Below are positions 34,146 through 43,547 of a DNA stretch of 64,000 nt, piece by piece. The notes under the pieces are model-generated. The model saw nothing but the letters and a program-made list of their open reading frames with translations, searched no databases and had not been told where the DNA came from. The DNA comes from Stenotrophomonas maltophilia (GTDB lineage: Bacteria; Pseudomonadota; Gammaproteobacteria; Xanthomonadales; Xanthomonadaceae), in the NCBI RefSeq assembly GCF_002799155.1, contig NZ_NERD01000002.1:3224001-3288000 (forward strand), in the 5' to 3' direction. Each line of letters opens with the position of its first letter. Within the stretch, counting starts at the first letter, position 1. A program made the translations under genes and the position numbers.

Positions 34146-36323
34146 TCAGTCCGCCCAGCGGCCGGCGCCGGTGGACTGCGGCAGCACCTGTGCGGACAGC
34201 GGACGGTCGTTGGCCAGCAGGTTCACCGCGTCGGCCAGGATCGAGGCCGACTCGCGCAGCAGCGGGTCCGGACGCTTCTCGGCAGCCTTCTCGCGCGCGG
34301 CATCCTTGACGATGTCACGCTCGTTGCCGGTCAGGCCATCGTCGCTGCTGTCATCAGCCAACGGATCCAGGGCCAGGCCCAGCTCCTTGCGCATCACCTG
34401 GCGCTCCTTGCGCTGGGTGTCCTGGCGCTCACGCTCGGTGCGGCGCGTGGCCTCGTTGAGCGAGATGTACTTCTTCGCGGCCTCGGTGCGGAACTGCTGC
34501 ACATCCTCGTTCCACCACTGGAATTCCTTGTCGGCGGCAATGCGCGCGTCATGGCGGGTTTCCAGCTTCGGCAGCAGCGGCGCGAAGTTGCCGTACTGGG
34601 TGTGCGGCACGGCGGCGATGCGGGTCCACGGCAGGGCGTTGTCGTAGGTGCTTTCGCCGAACTCGGTGGCATCGACGCTGGCCGGGAAGGCCAGGTCCGG
34701 CACCACACCCTTGTGCTGGGTGCTGCTGCCGCTGATGCGGAAGAACTGGGCGATGGTCAGCTTGACCTGGCCGAAGCGCTGGGTCTCGCCGCTCGGCCAA
34801 CGATCAAGGTCGACGATGTTCTGCACGGTGCCCTTGCCGAAGCTGGTTTCACCGATCACCAGGCCACGACCGTAATCCTGGATGGCACCGGCGAAGATCT
34901 CCGAGGCCGAGGCCGAGCCACGGTTGATCAGTACCGCCAGCGGGCCGTCCCACGCCACGCCCTGGTTGCGGTCGCTGTTGACGGTGATGCGGCCACCGGA
35001 CTCGCGCACCTGCACCACCGGGCCCTGCTCGATGAACAGGCCGGTCAGTTCGATGGCTTCATCCAGCGAACCACCACCGTTGTTGCGCAGGTCCAGCACC
35101 ACACCGTCCAGCTTGTCGTTCTTGAAACCGGCCAGCAGCTTGGCCACGTCGCGGGTCGCCGAGGCGTAGTCGGTGGCATTGCGGCGACGGCCTTCGAAGT
35201 CCTGGTAGAAGGTCGGCAGCTTGATCACGCCGATCTTCCGCGCCGGTTCGCCATTGGCAGCCGGAATACTCATGGTCTCGCCCTTGGCAGCCTGTTCGGC
35301 CAGGCGCACCTTCTGGCGGGTCAGCACCAGCGTGTGGTGCTTGCCGTCGGCACCTTCGGCAGCCGGAATGAATTCCAGCTTGACCTGGGTGTCCTTGGCG
35401 CCGCGGATCTTGGCCACGACATCGTCGATGCGCCAGCCGATCACGTCCTCGACCAGGCCGGACTTGCCCTGGCCAACGCCGACAATGCGGTCACCCGGCT
35501 TCAGCGTGCCGTCCACCGCAGCCGGACCGCCGGCGATGATCTCGCGGATCACCACCACATCGTCCTGGCGCTGCAGCTGCGCACCGATGCCTTCCAGCGA
35601 CAGCGACATCGCCTGGTTGAAGTTCTCGGCGGTGCGGGGGGTGAAGTAGTCGGTATGCGGATCGACCGCGCTGGTGTACGAGTTCATGAAGAACTGGAAG
35701 ACATCTTCGCCCTTCAGCTCGTTGACCGACTTCTCCAGCGTCGCGTAGCGCTTGTCCAGCGTCTTGCGGATGTCGTCCGGCTTCTTGCCGGCCAGCTTCA
35801 GGCGCAGCCAATCGTTCTTGACCGACTTGCGCCACAGTTCATCCAGCTCGGCGCTGCTGGCCGCCCACGGCACCTTCTTGCGGTCGTATTCGAAGCGCTC
35901 GTCGGTGGTGAAGTCCGGCTCCTGCCTGAGCAGCTTGCGCGCATAGGCCACGCGTTCGCCGACACGCTGCTTGTAGACCGCGAACACCTGGAACGCTGGC
36001 TCAAGCTCGCCGCCACGGATGGCCGAGGAAATGTTCGCTTCGAACGGCGCGAAGCGCGCCACATCGGCCTGGGTGAAGTACTGCTTGCCGCCGTCCAGCG
36101 TCTCCAGGTAGCGCTTGAATACGTCCTTGGAGGTGGCCTCGTCCAGCGCGCGCGGGCGGTAGGCGTAGCGGCTGTCGGACAACAGGCCGTACACCAGCTT
36201 GGAGGTGGTCACCTGATCGGCGGTGGCCGCCGCGGGCAATGCGGGCGAGTCGGCCTTGGCCGCCAGCGCCAGCGGCGCGACCAGCGCCAGGGCCATCAGG
36301 AATGCGGGGGCTTTGAATTTCAT
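34146..36323 (-). CDS. prc: Carboxy-terminal (tail-specific) protease Prc
   Basis: 725 residues from MKFKAPAFLMALALVAPL, which gives a clean signal peptide ending LALAAKA; the frame is open upstream without a signal. Periplasmic S41 protease that trims or degrades proteins at their C-termini, including PBP3 and MepS in E. coli. A helical N-terminal domain (about 25-230) precedes the PDZ domain (about 235-330, GIGAQLQRQDD). The S41 core has LDLRNNGGGSLDEAI, the nucleophile in NRGSASASEIFAGAI, and the Lys in GETSFGKGTVQN; a DUF3340-type tail runs to the end. Size is close to E. coli Prc (682). Confidence 0.94.
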   Translation of the reverse strand: MKFKAPAFLMALALVAPLALAAKADSPALPAAATADQVTTSKLVYGLLSDSRYAYRPRALDEATSKDVFKRYLETLDGGKQYFTQADVARFAPFEANISSAIRGGELEPAFQVFAVYKQRVGERVAYARKLLRQEPDFTTDERFEYDRKKVPWAASSAELDELWRKSVKNDWLRLKLAGKKPDDIRKTLDKRYATLEKSVNELKGEDVFQFFMNSYTSAVDPHTDYFTPRTAENFNQAMSLSLEGIGAQLQRQDDVVVIREIIAGGPAAVDGTLKPGDRIVGVGQGKSGLVEDVIGWRIDDVVAKIRGAKDTQVKLEFIPAAEGADGKHHTLVLTRQKVRLAEQAAKGETMSIPAANGEPARKIGVIKLPTFYQDFEGRRRNATDYASATRDVAKLLAGFKNDKLDGVVLDLRNNGGGSLDEAIELTGLFIEQGPVVQVRESGGRITVNSDRNQGVAWDGPLAVLINRGSASASEIFAGAIQDYGRGLVIGETSFGKGTVQNIVDLDRWPSGETQRFGQVKLTIAQFFRISGSSTQHKGVVPDLAFPASVDATEFGESTYDNALPWTRIAAVPHTQYGNFAPLLPKLETRHDARIAADKEFQWWNEDVQQFRTEAAKKYISLNEATRRTERERQDTQRKERQVMRKELGLALDPLADDSSDDGLTGNERDIVKDAAREKAAEKRPDPLLRESASILADAVNLLANDRPLSAQVLPQSTGAGRWAD

Positions 36324-36469
36324 TGACGTGCTCGAAGGCGCCTTGCCAAGGGAGAGACTGCGGGGTGTTAAGACACCACGACAGTGCCGAAAGTTGCCGG
36401 GTTTGTCACCCGGCCGCGCTCGGTGGAAAACCAGCCTAGCGGGGCCGGTGTAGCAAATTGTGAATGCAG

Positions 36470-36576
36470 GCAAAGGCGTGCGGGCCAACGCTCCGCGCCC
36501 ACCATGGTGGTGGCCCCCATTGGCAGCGCCGGGCCATGGCTGGCGAAGGCGTACGGACCAACGGTCCGCACCCACC
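36470..36576. repeat. Pair of direct REP-like repeats
   Basis: Two 34-base direct copies, 36470-36503 and 36543-36576, sharing GCRAAGGCGTRCGGRCCAAC and CCGCRCCCACC. The second contains a hairpin (GCGGACCG/CGGTCCGC type: ACGGACC/GGTCCGC). They separate prc from lipA; the second abuts the lipA stop. Confidence 0.7.
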
Positions 36577-37587
36577 TCAGGAAATGCCGGCGCCCTTGGC
36601 CTGCACGTCGGCGTGGTACGACGAGCGCACCATCGGGCCGGACGCCACGTGGCTGAAGCCCAGCTCGTAGCCGTAGTCTTCCAGCGCCTTGTAGTCTTCC
36701 GGGGTCCAGTACTTCAGCACCGGGTGGTGATGCGCGGTCGGCTGCAGGTACTGGCCGATGGTGATCATGTCCACGTCGTGCGCGCGCAGATCGCGCATGG
36801 TGGCCTTGATCTGTTCGAACTCTTCGCCCAGGCCCAGCATGATGCCGCTCTTGGTCGGCACCTCAGGATGCTGCGCCTTGAAGTTCTTCAGCAGGTTCAG
36901 CGACCACTGGTAGTCCGCACCCGGGCGCACGTTGCGGTACAGGTCCGGCACGGTCTCGATGTTGTGGTTGAACACATCCGGCGGGTTCTGCGCCAGGATT
37001 TCCAGCGCGCGCTCCATGCGGCCCTTGCCGCGGAAATCGGGGGTCAGCACTTCGATGCGGGTACCCGGCGACTTCGCGCGGATGGCGGTGATGCAGTCGA
37101 CGAAGTGCTGGGCACCGCCATCGCGCAGGTCATCGCGGTCGACGCTGGTCACCACCACGTACTTCAGGCCCATGTCGGCCACGGTCTGGCCGAGGCTGGC
37201 CGGCTCGTTGGCATCCGGCGGCTTCGGGCGGCCGTGGGCCACGTCGCAGAACGAGCAGCGGCGAGTGCAGACCTCGCCGAGGATCATGAAGGTGGCGGTG
37301 CCATGCCCGAAGCATTCGTGGATGTTCGGGCAGCTGGCTTCCTCGCACACCGTCACCAGGCGGTTCTCGCGCAGCTTGGCCTTCAGGTTCTGCACGGCAT
37401 TGCCCGAGGGAATGCGCACGCGGATCCAGGAAGGCTTGCGCAGCACCGGTGCGTCGGCGAACTGCACCGGCGAACGGTTGATCTTGTCACCGCCCAGCTG
37501 CTTGACCCCGGCCTGCAACGGCGCGGCGGACGGGGAGTCGCCCTGCACGATCTGCAGGGGAATGGAACGGGCGGTGGTTTCAGTCAT
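36577..37587 (-). CDS. lipA: Lipoyl synthase
   Basis: 336 residues. Radical-SAM enzyme that inserts two sulfurs into protein-bound octanoate. Both iron-sulfur sites are visible: the auxiliary cluster motif [12 protein letters not shown] and the radical-SAM motif CTRRCSFC. Later landmarks are [38 protein letters not shown] and [13 protein letters not shown]. Cytoplasmic. It follows lipB after an 18-base gap, and together they complete lipoate synthesis. Confidence 0.97.
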   Translation of the reverse strand: MTETTARSIPLQIVQGDSPSAAPLQAGVKQLGGDKINRSPVQFADAPVLRKPSWIRVRIPSGNAVQNLKAKLRENRLVTVCEEASCPNIHECFGHGTATFMILGEVCTRRCSFCDVAHGRPKPPDANEPASLGQTVADMGLKYVVVTSVDRDDLRDGGAQHFVDCITAIRAKSPGTRIEVLTPDFRGKGRMERALEILAQNPPDVFNHNIETVPDLYRNVRPGADYQWSLNLLKNFKAQHPEVPTKSGIMLGLGEEFEQIKATMRDLRAHDVDMITIGQYLQPTAHHHPVLKYWTPEDYKALEDYGYELGFSHVASGPMVRSSYHADVQAKGAGIS

Positions 37588-37605
37588 GGCAGTTCCGGGG
37601 GGCGG

Positions 37606-38316
37606 TCAGGCGGCCGCAGAAAGATCGGGCAGTTCCGGCGTGTGCTGCAGCAGCAGGCCGAACTGGCGGGCCAGGTGGTCCAGCAGCACCGGCTTGACGG
37701 CTTCCATCCCTGAGGGGCCGCCCAAGTCTACCACCGAGGTCACCTGCAACCCCTGATAGCCACAGGGGTTGATGCGGTGGAAGGGTTCCAGGTCCATGGA
37801 CACGTTGAACGCCAGGCCATGGAAGGTGCATCCCCGGCGCACGCGGATGCCGAGCGCGGCGATCTTGGCGCCACCGACATAGACGCCCGGGGCGCCCTCT
37901 CGGCGCTCGGCGCCGATGTTCCACTCGGCCAGGGTATCGATGAGGGCCTGCTCGATGCGGCACACGTAGTCGCGCACGCCGATGCCCAGCCGCGGCAGGC
38001 GCAGCAATGGATAGACCACGATCTGGCCGGGGCCGTGATAGGTCACCTGGCCGCCGCGGTCCACGTGCAGCACCGGGATCTCGCCCGGCGCCAGCACATG
38101 CTCGTCCTTGCCGGCCTGGCCCAGGGTGAACACCGGATCGTGTTCCACCACCCACAGCTCGTCGGCATCGGCGTCGCTGCGCTGGTCGGTGAAGCGCTGC
38201 ATCGCGCGCCACACCGGTTCATAAGCCTGGCGGCCGAGGTCACGGACCACCGCCGGACGCGGCGCGCGGTCTTCCGGGGCGGCTTCGGCCGGGCAGCTGT
38301 CGGCTACAGCGTCCAC
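37606..38316 (-). CDS. lipB: Octanoyl-(acyl carrier protein):protein N-octanoyltransferase
   Basis: 236 residues; the start at 38316 overlaps the end of ybeD by 13 bases. An internal start is possible because the first 20 residues are acidic and not conserved-looking. It moves octanoate from ACP to lipoyl domains. Signature text: [35 protein letters not shown], the catalytic Lys in [20 protein letters not shown] and the Cys in [15 protein letters not shown] (shown in parts). Operon order is ybeD-lipB-lipA, as in many gammaproteobacteria. Confidence 0.95.
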   Translation of the reverse strand: MDAVADSCPAEAAPEDRAPRPAVVRDLGRQAYEPVWRAMQRFTDQRSDADADELWVVEHDPVFTLGQAGKDEHVLAPGEIPVLHVDRGGQVTYHGPGQIVVYPLLRLPRLGIGVRDYVCRIEQALIDTLAEWNIGAERREGAPGVYVGGAKIAALGIRVRRGCTFHGLAFNVSMDLEPFHRINPCGYQGLQVTSVVDLGGPSGMEAVKPVLLDHLARQFGLLLQHTPELPDLSAAA

Positions 38317-38582
38317 TTCACTTCCGGGTGGTCGCGCAGTGCCTGGTGCGCCAGGTCGTACTGCTCGCGGCTCTCGGCCTTGAACACGATACGCACGGAC
38401 ACGTACTTGCCGTTGGACGAGTGCTTCCAGCTGATGCGTTCGTTCACCACATCAATGCCGGCAGCCAGCAGCAGACGGGGAAGCTCATGCTCCAGGCCGC
38501 GGTTGGCCGGGCCCATGGCACTGAGCTCGAACTGGCCGGGGAACTGGAAGCCGTGGTCGGGGTTGTCGGACTTGATTTCCAT
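38304..38582 (-). CDS. ybeD: YbeD-like DUF493 protein
   Basis: 92 residues from [19 protein letters not shown]. The DUF493 pattern is clear: an N-terminal [11 protein letters not shown], and a C-terminal [18 protein letters not shown] followed by [13 protein letters not shown]. coli YbeD has the same length (87), a ferredoxin-like fold and sits next to lipB. A regulatory role in lipoate metabolism has been suggested from the location but not proved. The gene leads the lip operon. Confidence 0.88.
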   Translation of the reverse strand: MEIKSDNPDHGFQFPGQFELSAMGPANRGLEHELPRLLLAAGIDVVNERISWKHSSNGKYVSVRIVFKAESREQYDLAHQALRDHPEVKWTL

Positions 38583-38920
38583 GGCCCCATTATCGGGCCG
38601 CAGGGCAACAAACCCAAGAGTATTCATCAACGTCAAAGACGGCACCGGCGGCCTGCTGCGTTGCAGGTGCCCCCGGATGTCCGGGCCAAAGCCAAACAAC
38701 AGCTGACTAAAATCCCCTGTCCCGCACTGGGCCCGGCACCGTGCGGGCGTCCCTGCGGTCGCCTTCACACCAAGCCCGCGGCGCGTGCGCGGGTAACGAA
38801 TTGTGTCCGCCGGACAATGTTGTTTTCGGAACAGACAAGTGATCCGAACGTGCTCGTTCCGGGACGCGGGCGCGAGTACCGTAACGTTGCAGAAAACGAC
38901 AGAAAATCGCCCCCTTCCCC
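38583..38920. other. 338-bp divergent gap between ybeD and the LpxR-like gene
   Basis: No gene and no repeat of the families found elsewhere in the window. It must contain the promoters of the lip operon (minus) and of the LpxR-like gene (plus), but I could not single out a convincing sigma-70 match. A GC-rich patch (CCCGCGGCGCGTGCGCGGG) occurs near 38775. Confidence 0.45.
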
Positions 38921-39994
38921 ATGAGCATTCCATCCATGCGTAGTGTCGCAGCCCTCGGGCTGGCCGGCCTGATGGCCGCTACCCTCCCCCTTGCCGCCCA
39001 GGCGGCCGAACAATGTGGCCCGGACGCGATGCGCGATCACCCGCCGCAGGTCAATTTCCGCGTCGACAACGATCTGTTTGGCGGCCGCCACCAGGACCAG
39101 GGCTATACCAACGGTGCGCTGTTGACCCTGGTCTCGCCAAACCTGGTCGATTACACCGACGACCCATGCCTGCCGCGCATGGCGCGCTGGGTGAACCGGT
39201 ATCTGGAAGGCCTGCATCCGGGCAGGTTCGAACAGCAGAACATGATCTTCAGCATTGGCCAGGGCATCTTCACCCCGACCGATTTCAGCCGCAGGGACCT
39301 GATCGAGGATGACCGCCCTTACGCCGGCGTACTGATCGCAAACTTCGGTTTCAATGCGCGCAGCGGCGACCGCCTGCAGACCACCCAGCTGACGCTGGGC
39401 GTGGTTGGCCCGTGGGCACAGGGAAGGCAGGTGCAGAATGCCGTGCACGAAGTGCTGGGCGACGAGAAATTCAAGGGCTGGGACAACCAGCTGCACAACG
39501 AGCCGCTCTTCATGCTGACCCATGAGCGCATGCGCCGCTGGCCGGGTGATGCCAGCATCAATGCCGACGGCTGGGGTTGGGACGCGATCAGCCACTACGG
39601 CGGCTCCATCGGCAACCTGGAAACCAAGGCCAACTTCGGCGGTGAAGTGCGCTTCGGCTGGAAGCTGCCGGACGACTTCGGCAGCACGCCGTTGCGCCCG
39701 GCCGGTGAAAACACGGCACCGACCCGCGGCGGTCGCCCCAATGGCTGGTCATGGCACCTGTTCGCGACCTCGGACGTCGCCTGGGTGATCCGCGACATCA
39801 CGCTGGACGGCAACACCTTCCGCAACAGTCACAGCGTGGACAAGCGCCATGTGGTGGCCTACGGCGGCTACGGCGTGGCCGTGATGCGTGGGCGCTGGAA
39901 GTTTGCAATGGCGCGTTACCACAGCACGCGCGAGTTCAACGGCCAGCGCGAAGCGCCGGTGTTCGGCAGTTTCACCATCAGCCGCGCGCTGTAA
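38921..39994 (+). CDS. LpxR-family lipid A deacylase (DUF2219)
   Basis: 357 residues. Signal peptide about 1-28 (LPLAAQAAEQ), so outer-membrane bound. The family's active-site landmarks are visible: NFRVDNDLFGG with Asn and Asp near residue 44, DQGYTNGALLTLVSP near 60, and the His/Glu pair in NQLHNEPLFMLTHERM. In Salmonella, LpxR removes the 3'-acyloxyacyl chain of lipid A in a calcium-dependent way. Beta-barrel strands alternate to the end (SFTISRAL). The start at 38921 is followed by another Met five codons later. A two-way terminator follows. Confidence 0.85.
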   Translation: MSIPSMRSVAALGLAGLMAATLPLAAQAAEQCGPDAMRDHPPQVNFRVDNDLFGGRHQDQGYTNGALLTLVSPNLVDYTDDPCLPRMARWVNRYLEGLHPGRFEQQNMIFSIGQGIFTPTDFSRRDLIEDDRPYAGVLIANFGFNARSGDRLQTTQLTLGVVGPWAQGRQVQNAVHEVLGDEKFKGWDNQLHNEPLFMLTHERMRRWPGDASINADGWGWDAISHYGGSIGNLETKANFGGEVRFGWKLPDDFGSTPLRPAGENTAPTRGGRPNGWSWHLFATSDVAWVIRDITLDGNTFRNSHSVDKRHVVAYGGYGVAVMRGRWKFAMARYHSTREFNGQREAPVFGSFTISRAL

Positions 39995-40031
39995 TGTGAG
40001 TGGCGGCCGCTGGCCGGCACACCGGATCCAA

Positions 40032-40063
40032 CAAAAAAAGGCCGGCTTTCGCCGGCCTTTTCG
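40032..40063. terminator. Two-way terminator between the LpxR-like and adhesin genes
   Basis: A-run, GGCCGGC, TTTC loop, GCCGGCC, TTTT. A 7-bp GC stem with A and T runs on either side, so it works for both converging genes. Confidence 0.9.
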
Positions 40064-40098
40064 TTCACCGCGCCTGGGCGTGGTCCGGCGCTACCGCT

Positions 40099-42039
40099 TT
40101 ACCAGCTGAAACCCGCACCGGCGGAAACACTCTGGTCACTACCACTGAAGGCGCCGCCCAAGGACACCGAGACGTTCTTCTTCTCGCCCAGTATCCGCTG
40201 GTAACCCACGGCCAACGCCGAACGCCCGTTCTGCGAACCGACACCCGCACCCAAACGGTTGTTGCCGCTCAAGCCGGCGGTGTTGATCGCCATGCCCGCA
40301 TAGGCCGCGCTGATCGCCCCCATGCGGTCAAGCCGCTTGTCCATCGCGTTGAAGCGGCCATCGGTGTACTCACGTTCGGCCTTGAAGCGATCATCCATCT
40401 GCTGCACGTTCACGGCATCGGTCGGGCGTACACCGGCCGCGACATTGCTGACGACGCGCTCATTACCCTGGGAGCCTACCGAGAACTCACTGTCGCGGTC
40501 AGCCGTAGATCCGGCACCGACAGCAACCGAGTTGTTGCCCGTCGCACTGGCGCCTTCGCCCATGGCAACCGAGCCCGTGCCCGAGGCCACACTGCCCTCG
40601 CCCACGGCCACCGAGCCAGCGCCGGATGCCGCACTTCCATTGCCGAGGCCGATCGCGCCCTTGCCGGAGGCATCGCTCCCTTCGCCAATGGCCACCGATC
40701 CCTCACCGGTACCGGGGGAGACACCGGGATTGCCCGTGCCGGGATCTCCGGTGCCCGGGCCACCAATGGAACCCTCCTCGATCCCACGTTCGATCGAACC
40801 CAGCCGGTCGTCCATCTGTCGCCACTGGGCTTCCCAGTTGGCATTCATCTGCCACAGCTGGCTGCCATTGACGGCTTCCATGCTGAACTGGCCAATCTGG
40901 CCTGCGGCGACCTTGTCCAGCACGGTGCCCCCCGTTCCGCCGAGCGAGGCCCTGGACAGGCTTGCATCGTCATAGGTGAGTACGCTCAGCGTCTCACCGC
41001 TGACCGGGTCAATCGCGCCCGCCGCCCGCAGCTGCGCAATGGTCACCACATCATCATCGTTGAGGCCATTGGCCACGCCACTCAGGCGCCGGTTGCCATC
41101 CCCCCCTGCGAAATCCACCACAGTGCCGCCCTTGCCGGCCGCCACGCTCACCACGCCTGTAGCGGAATCATGGGTCACGATGCCGGAGGAGCCGTCAGCA
41201 AGGCCTGCGACGTCATCACTCAGCGTCTTCAGCGAGCCTTCTGCGCCGGACATGCGCGCCTGCAATCCGCCAACGTCGCTTCCCAGCGAATCCACCCGGG
41301 CACCCAGCTTCGAGGCATCGTCCTTGATCGTATCGACGTCACTCTCCACCCGCTCAACGCGCTCGTTGGTCGAGAACAGCTGCGCGCCGGTGATGGCATC
41401 GGTACTGCCTGCAGCAATCGTACCGTCAGCCATATTGGTGATGCGGCGATTGTCGACGCCATTGCCCACCGATACCGTATTGTCCGCATGGGTGGTCGCC
41501 CCGGCTCCCAGCGCCACACTGTTGCTGTGGCTGGCGGTCGCTTCATAGCCCACTGCCACGCCACCTTCGGCCGAAACAGTGCTGGCATTGCCCAAGGCTA
41601 CCGCCTTCATCTTGGTGGTTGCGGCGCCGTCCACGCTGGCGCCGCCGCCCAGCGCCAGCGAACCTCCGCCCGCCACCTCTGCACCGGGTCCGATCGCAAT
41701 CGAGTAGTCAGGCGAATCAGTGCCCGGCGAGCGTGAGCTGTCCGTCTTCGCGAAATTGCCGATGGCAATATCGCGCGCGCCCCCCGCTACGGCGCCATCG
41801 CCAAGTTCAACCTTGGTGGCAAGCACACTCGACCTGGTCAGCCCCTGGTCACGGGGGCAGCGCTCACGCTCCGCATTGGTTGCTTCATTGGCGCAGTCCC
41901 CGTGGTCCGCTGCTGCGACAGCCAGGGCTGCCGGCAGCATCAAGGCTCCCGCCAGCGCCACTGCCAGCGGGGTGCGGCGCGCAGCGCAACGCGTCGTTGG
42001 GGAAATCACGGATATCAGTGTGCGCATGGTCATTGGCAT
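40099..42039 (-). CDS. YadA-type trimeric autotransporter adhesin
   Basis: 646 residues from MPMTMRTLISVISPTTRC with AGAGGAG just upstream; the frame is open to 42219 but that is leader DNA. Signal peptide about 1-46. Residues about 75-240 form a head with YadA-like repeats (SIAIGPGAEV, SVALGAGATT, NTVSVGNG). A neck (RRITNMADG) and coiled-coil stalk (ERVESDVDTIKDDASKLG) follow. A Gly/Pro linker and a second, smaller head (SVAIGEGSDASG repeats, about 470-530) come next, then another neck (ERVVSNVAAGVRPTDAVNV) and the 70-residue YadA anchor ending GAGFSW. Three chains would share a 12-strand outer-membrane barrel. Confidence 0.92.
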   Translation of the reverse strand: MPMTMRTLISVISPTTRCAARRTPLAVALAGALMLPAALAVAAADHGDCANEATNAERERCPRDQGLTRSSVLATKVELGDGAVAGGARDIAIGNFAKTDSSRSPGTDSPDYSIAIGPGAEVAGGGSLALGGGASVDGAATTKMKAVALGNASTVSAEGGVAVGYEATASHSNSVALGAGATTHADNTVSVGNGVDNRRITNMADGTIAAGSTDAITGAQLFSTNERVERVESDVDTIKDDASKLGARVDSLGSDVGGLQARMSGAEGSLKTLSDDVAGLADGSSGIVTHDSATGVVSVAAGKGGTVVDFAGGDGNRRLSGVANGLNDDDVVTIAQLRAAGAIDPVSGETLSVLTYDDASLSRASLGGTGGTVLDKVAAGQIGQFSMEAVNGSQLWQMNANWEAQWRQMDDRLGSIERGIEEGSIGGPGTGDPGTGNPGVSPGTGEGSVAIGEGSDASGKGAIGLGNGSAASGAGSVAVGEGSVASGTGSVAMGEGASATGNNSVAVGAGSTADRDSEFSVGSQGNERVVSNVAAGVRPTDAVNVQQMDDRFKAEREYTDGRFNAMDKRLDRMGAISAAYAGMAINTAGLSGNNRLGAGVGSQNGRSALAVGYQRILGEKKNVSVSLGGAFSGSDQSVSAGAGFSW

Positions 42040-42178
42040 GTACTCCTCTGGGATGGGACGGACAGCCGCAGTGCCCGGCAGTCCTGATGCGCACATGCTC
42101 GGCCGGACACGCTGGCAAACCCATCGGACGTGTACCAATTCCACGTACCTGACCCGGCCCGACAGCGCCGATACAGGC

Positions 42179-42208
42179 AAAAAAAAGGCCGGCATTCGCC
42201 GGCCTTTT
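42179..42208. terminator. Terminator downstream of dacC
   Basis: A-run, GGCCGGC, 4-base loop, GCCGGCC, TTTT. On the minus strand it reads stem then eight T residues, 25 bases past the dacC stop. It is nearly identical in sequence to the terminator at 40032. Confidence 0.9.
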
Positions 42209-42232
42209 CCGTTCACCACGCCGGGACGTGGA

Positions 42233-43447
42233 TCATTCCGATTCCCACCACATCCAGAAGCTGTCCCACAGGCGCTTGAAGAAGCCGGCCTGCTCGACGG
42301 CGGCCACCGCTACCAGCGGTGCCTCGGCGATGACCTTTCCATCCAGGGTGACCTTCACGGTGCCGATCTGCTGGCCGGCGGTGAACGGGGCTTCCAGGGT
42401 CTTGGGCACATCGATGCTCGGCTTCAGGTCGTTGTAGCGGCCGCGCGGCACGCTCACCAGCATCGGCTGGGCCACGCCCAGCTGCACCTTGTCGCTGGTG
42501 CCCTTCCAGACCTTGTGCTCGGCCACGGCCTTGCCCGGTTCGTACAGGCGGTGGGTCTCGAAGAAGCGGAAGCCCCAGTTCAGCAGGGCCAGGCTGTCGT
42601 CGGCACGCTGCTTCTCCGACGCGCCGCCCAGCACCACGGCGATCAGGCGCTGGTCGCCACGCTGGGCCGAGCTCATCAGGCAGTAGCCGGCTTCGGACGT
42701 GTGGCCGGTCTTGATGCCGTCCACGCTGCCATCGCGCCACAGCAGCAGGTTGCGGTTCGGCTGCTTGATGTTGCCGACCTGGAATTCCTTGATCTTGTTG
42801 TACGCGTAGGTTTCCGGGTAATCACGCACCATCGCGCGACCCAGCAGCGCCAGGTCATAGGCGGTGCTGTGGTGGCCTTCGGCGGTCAGGCCGTGGGCGT
42901 TGACGAAGTGCGAGTTTTTCATGCCGATCTTGGCGGCGTAGCTGTTCATCAGCGACGCAAAGGCTTCTTCGCTGCCGGCCACGTGCTCGGCCAGGGCGAT
43001 CGCGGCGTCATTGCCGGACTGGATCGCCATGCCCTTTTCCATGTCCTCCAGGCGTGCGGTCTGGTTGACCGGGAAGCCGCTGTAGCTGCCGTCGGTGCCG
43101 GCGCCACCTTCGCGCCAGGCGCGCTCGCTCATCATCACCTGGTCATCCGCACGAACCTTGCCGTTCTTGACCTCGGCGGCGATCACGTAGGACGTCATCA
43201 CCTTGGTGATGCTGGCCGGTGCCAGCTGCTCGTGGACGTTCTCGCCAGCCAGCACCTGGCCGGTGGCGTAGTCCATCAGGATCCAGGCCTTGGACACGCT
43301 CGGCGCGGGGGCCGGCGGGGTGGCAACGGTGGCCGGGGCAGCGGCGGCAGGCGCCGGCGTGGCCGGGGTCGGCAGCGGTGTCTGGGCGGAAGCCAGGCCC
43401 ACCACCAGGGTGGCGGCCAGGGCGGTGGCGGCGGAACGGAAATTCAT
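42233..43447 (-). CDS. dacC: D-alanyl-D-alanine carboxypeptidase (PBP5/6 family)
   Basis: 404 residues from MNFRSAATALAATLVVGL; this start gives a signal peptide ending ASAQ, while the open frame above it does not. Removes the terminal D-Ala of peptidoglycan stem peptides at the periplasmic face of the inner membrane. Active-site motifs: SxxK in PASITKVMTSYV, SxN in AIQSGNDAAIAL and KTG in DGIKTGHTSEAG. The C-terminal part (about 300-385, PBP5_C domain) and an amphipathic end (GFFKRLWDSFWMWWE) serve as membrane anchor. Symbol is family-level; dacA would also fit. It follows rlpA. Confidence 0.92.
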   Translation of the reverse strand: MNFRSAATALAATLVVGLASAQTPLPTPATPAPAAAAPATVATPPAPAPSVSKAWILMDYATGQVLAGENVHEQLAPASITKVMTSYVIAAEVKNGKVRADDQVMMSERAWREGGAGTDGSYSGFPVNQTARLEDMEKGMAIQSGNDAAIALAEHVAGSEEAFASLMNSYAAKIGMKNSHFVNAHGLTAEGHHSTAYDLALLGRAMVRDYPETYAYNKIKEFQVGNIKQPNRNLLLWRDGSVDGIKTGHTSEAGYCLMSSAQRGDQRLIAVVLGGASEKQRADDSLALLNWGFRFFETHRLYEPGKAVAEHKVWKGTSDKVQLGVAQPMLVSVPRGRYNDLKPSIDVPKTLEAPFTAGQQIGTVKVTLDGKVIAEAPLVAVAAVEQAGFFKRLWDSFWMWWESE

Positions 43448-43547
43448 TGGACAGCAGGCTCCAGGGGACGGCCAGGAATGGAGGGTGGAACGTAACGGCC
43501 ATTGTAAGGCCGGGGGAGCATGGGCCGGCAGCACCGGCCCACGCGGA

